Source of the DNA: Levilactobacillus tongjiangensis
Lineage (GTDB): Bacteria > Bacillota > Bacilli > Lactobacillales > Lactobacillaceae
Assembly (NCBI RefSeq): GCF_003946345.1
Contig: NZ_RHNY01000006.1
Location: forward strand, 62,001-126,000
Direction of reading: 5' to 3'
Length of the DNA stretch: 64,000 nucleotides
The notes below the pieces were generated by a model, which did not search any database, was not told where the DNA came from, and saw nothing but the letters and a program-made list of their open reading frames with translations. Position numbers and translations under genes: made by a program. Shown piece by piece: positions 63,024 through 64,000 of this stretch; within the stretch, counting starts at the first letter, position 1; each line of letters begins with the position of its first letter.

Positions 63024-64000
63024 ATGAAGAAATTCCATTTATACGCGGCCACTGCCAGTGGTATTGAAGCCATCGCCGGGCGCGAATTACGTGACTTAGG
63101 GTATGACACCCAGGTTGAAAACGGCCGGGTTCGTTTCGACGGTACGATTGAAGACATCTTACGGGCCAACCTGTGGTTACGGACTGCTGACCGGATTCGG
63201 ATCATTGTGGCCGAATTTGACGCCGTGACCTTCGACGAATTGTTCGAAGCTACCAAGGCGGTCGCCTGGGATGAATTGTTGCCAATGGACGCGGCTTTCC
63301 CAGTGGAGGGCCGTTCTAAGAAGTCACAGCTTCACAGTGTGCCGGACGCGCAAGCCATCGTGAAGAAGGCTGTGGCCACTAAATTGGCAGCCGTCTATCA
63401 CCGGCGGACGCGGATGCCTGAAACTGGGGCCACGTATCCTTTGGAAGTCATGATCGACAAGGATCACGTGATGCTGACGTTAGATACCACCGGGTCCAGT
63501 CTCTTCAAACGGGGCTACCGGGTCGGTAAGGGTGGCGCACCACTGAAGGAAAACATGGCGGCTGCTTTGATTGCCCTGACGAGTTGGCATAAGGACATGC
63601 CGTTCTGGGATCCCGTCTGTGGGTCTGGGACCATTCCGATTGAAGCCGCTTTGATTGGACGTAACTTGGCCCCTGGGTTTAACCGGACCTTTACCTGCGA
63701 AAGCTGGGACTGGGTTCCGCAAGAACTGAGTGATCAGGTTCGTGACGAAGCCGATGCTAAGGCCGATTACGATACACCACTCCAGATCTTTGGGACGGAT
63801 ATTGATGAAAATATGGTGGCGATTGCCAAGCGTAACGCCCAAGAAGCCGGCCTGTCACAAGATGTCACGTTCAGTCAATTGGCCGTGCAGGACTTCAAGA
63901 CGGACCTCGAACACGGGGTCATCGTTGCCAACCCACCTTATGGGGAACGGTTGAGTGACCAGGCTAGCGTCCGGGAACTTTATAAGCAAATGGGTCAGGT
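63024..64000 (+). CDS. rlmL: THUMP-domain 23S rRNA methyltransferase (RlmL/YpsC), 3' end outside window
   Basis: 325 codons are visible and open to the right edge. MKKFHLYAATASGIEAIAGR begins the THUMP RNA-binding domain (about 1-155). The SAM-binding motif DPVCGSGTIPIEAAL lies near 197-211 and the catalytic NPPYGER near 304. By family it makes m2G on 23S rRNA. TTAGGAGG precedes the ATG. This frame has no stop in the window. Confidence 0.94.
   Translation, partial: MKKFHLYAATASGIEAIAGRELRDLGYDTQVENGRVRFDGTIEDILRANLWLRTADRIRIIVAEFDAVTFDELFEATKAVAWDELLPMDAAFPVEGRSKKSQLHSVPDAQAIVKKAVATKLAAVYHRRTRMPETGATYPLEVMIDKDHVMLTLDTTGSSLFKRGYRVGKGGAPLKENMAAALIALTSWHKDMPFWDPVCGSGTIPIEAALIGRNLAPGFNRTFTCESWDWVPQELSDQVRDEADAKADYDTPLQIFGTDIDENMVAIAKRNAQEAGLSQDVTFSQLAVQDFKTDLEHGVIVANPPYGERLSDQASVRELYKQMGQ

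Overview
The window looks like a chromosomal segment of a Lactobacillaceae bacterium, most likely Levilactobacillus or a close relative. This rests on core gene order (rpmB / asp23-fakA-recG-plsX-acpP-rnc-smc-ftsY-ylxM-ffh, rpsP-khpA-rimM-trmD-rplS, mvaK1-mvaD-mvaK2-fni, dinG-ypmB-aspB-dnaD, recU-pbp1A, ypsA-gpsB-rnpB-rlmL), strong AAGGAGG-type ribosome binding sites, TTGACA/TATAAT promoters, a moderate GC content and a B-type RNase P RNA. The genus is inferred from sequence impressions; no search was run.

Layout. 1-1.4 kb: the tail of an unidentified gene, then a repeat-filled spacer. 1.4-16.4 kb: ribosome, lipid and secretion housekeeping genes; plsX and acpP are separated by 940 bp of repeats. 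16.4-22.3 kb: a yybP-ykoY (Mn2+) riboswitch with a P-type cation ATPase, then a MoxR ATPase/VWA/small-protein operon. 22.3-25.1 kb: rpsP-khpA, a repeat, then rimM-trmD-rplS. 25.2-30.4 kb: an accessory patch of secreted and membrane proteins (two tandem paralogues, a GW-like wall protein, a penicillin-binding-type serine hydrolase) and a candidate small RNA. 30.4-42.1 kb: kup, a YjeM-like permease with a C69 dipeptidase, a YitT protein, a tautomerase, glpK, a HAD phosphatase and an NSUN-type RNA methyltransferase. 42.4-46.5 kb: the lower mevalonate pathway plus type-2 IPP isomerase, on the minus strand. 47.5-52.9 kb: dinG, ypmB, an aminotransferase and dnaD. 53.6-55.5 kb: a divergent MerR regulator/oxidoreductase pair. 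56-57 kb: an AT-rich secreted protein. 57.2-60.2 kb: recU and pbp1A on the minus strand. 61.4-64 kb: ypsA, gpsB, rnpB and the start of rlmL.

The most unusual content is a family of about 16 intergenic repeat elements, mostly 90-200 bp. Each is closed by a stem of roughly 23 bp and contains internal hairpins, giving a cloverleaf-like fold. Sequence differs between copies, but paired positions change together (for example GCTGTG/CACAGC in one copy and ACTGTG/CACAGT in another; TTTGAAG/CTTCAAA against CTTTTAG/CTAAAAG and CTTTGGG/CCCAAAG). Six loci carry a forward copy followed by an inverted copy, three of them with a further element nested between. The family accounts for most of the long gene-free stretches. 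No transposase is encoded in the window. I use the private label 'PIR' (palindromic intergenic repeat) for it below; 'forward' means the copy carries the GTGGGG-CGCTTC-like motif on the + strand.
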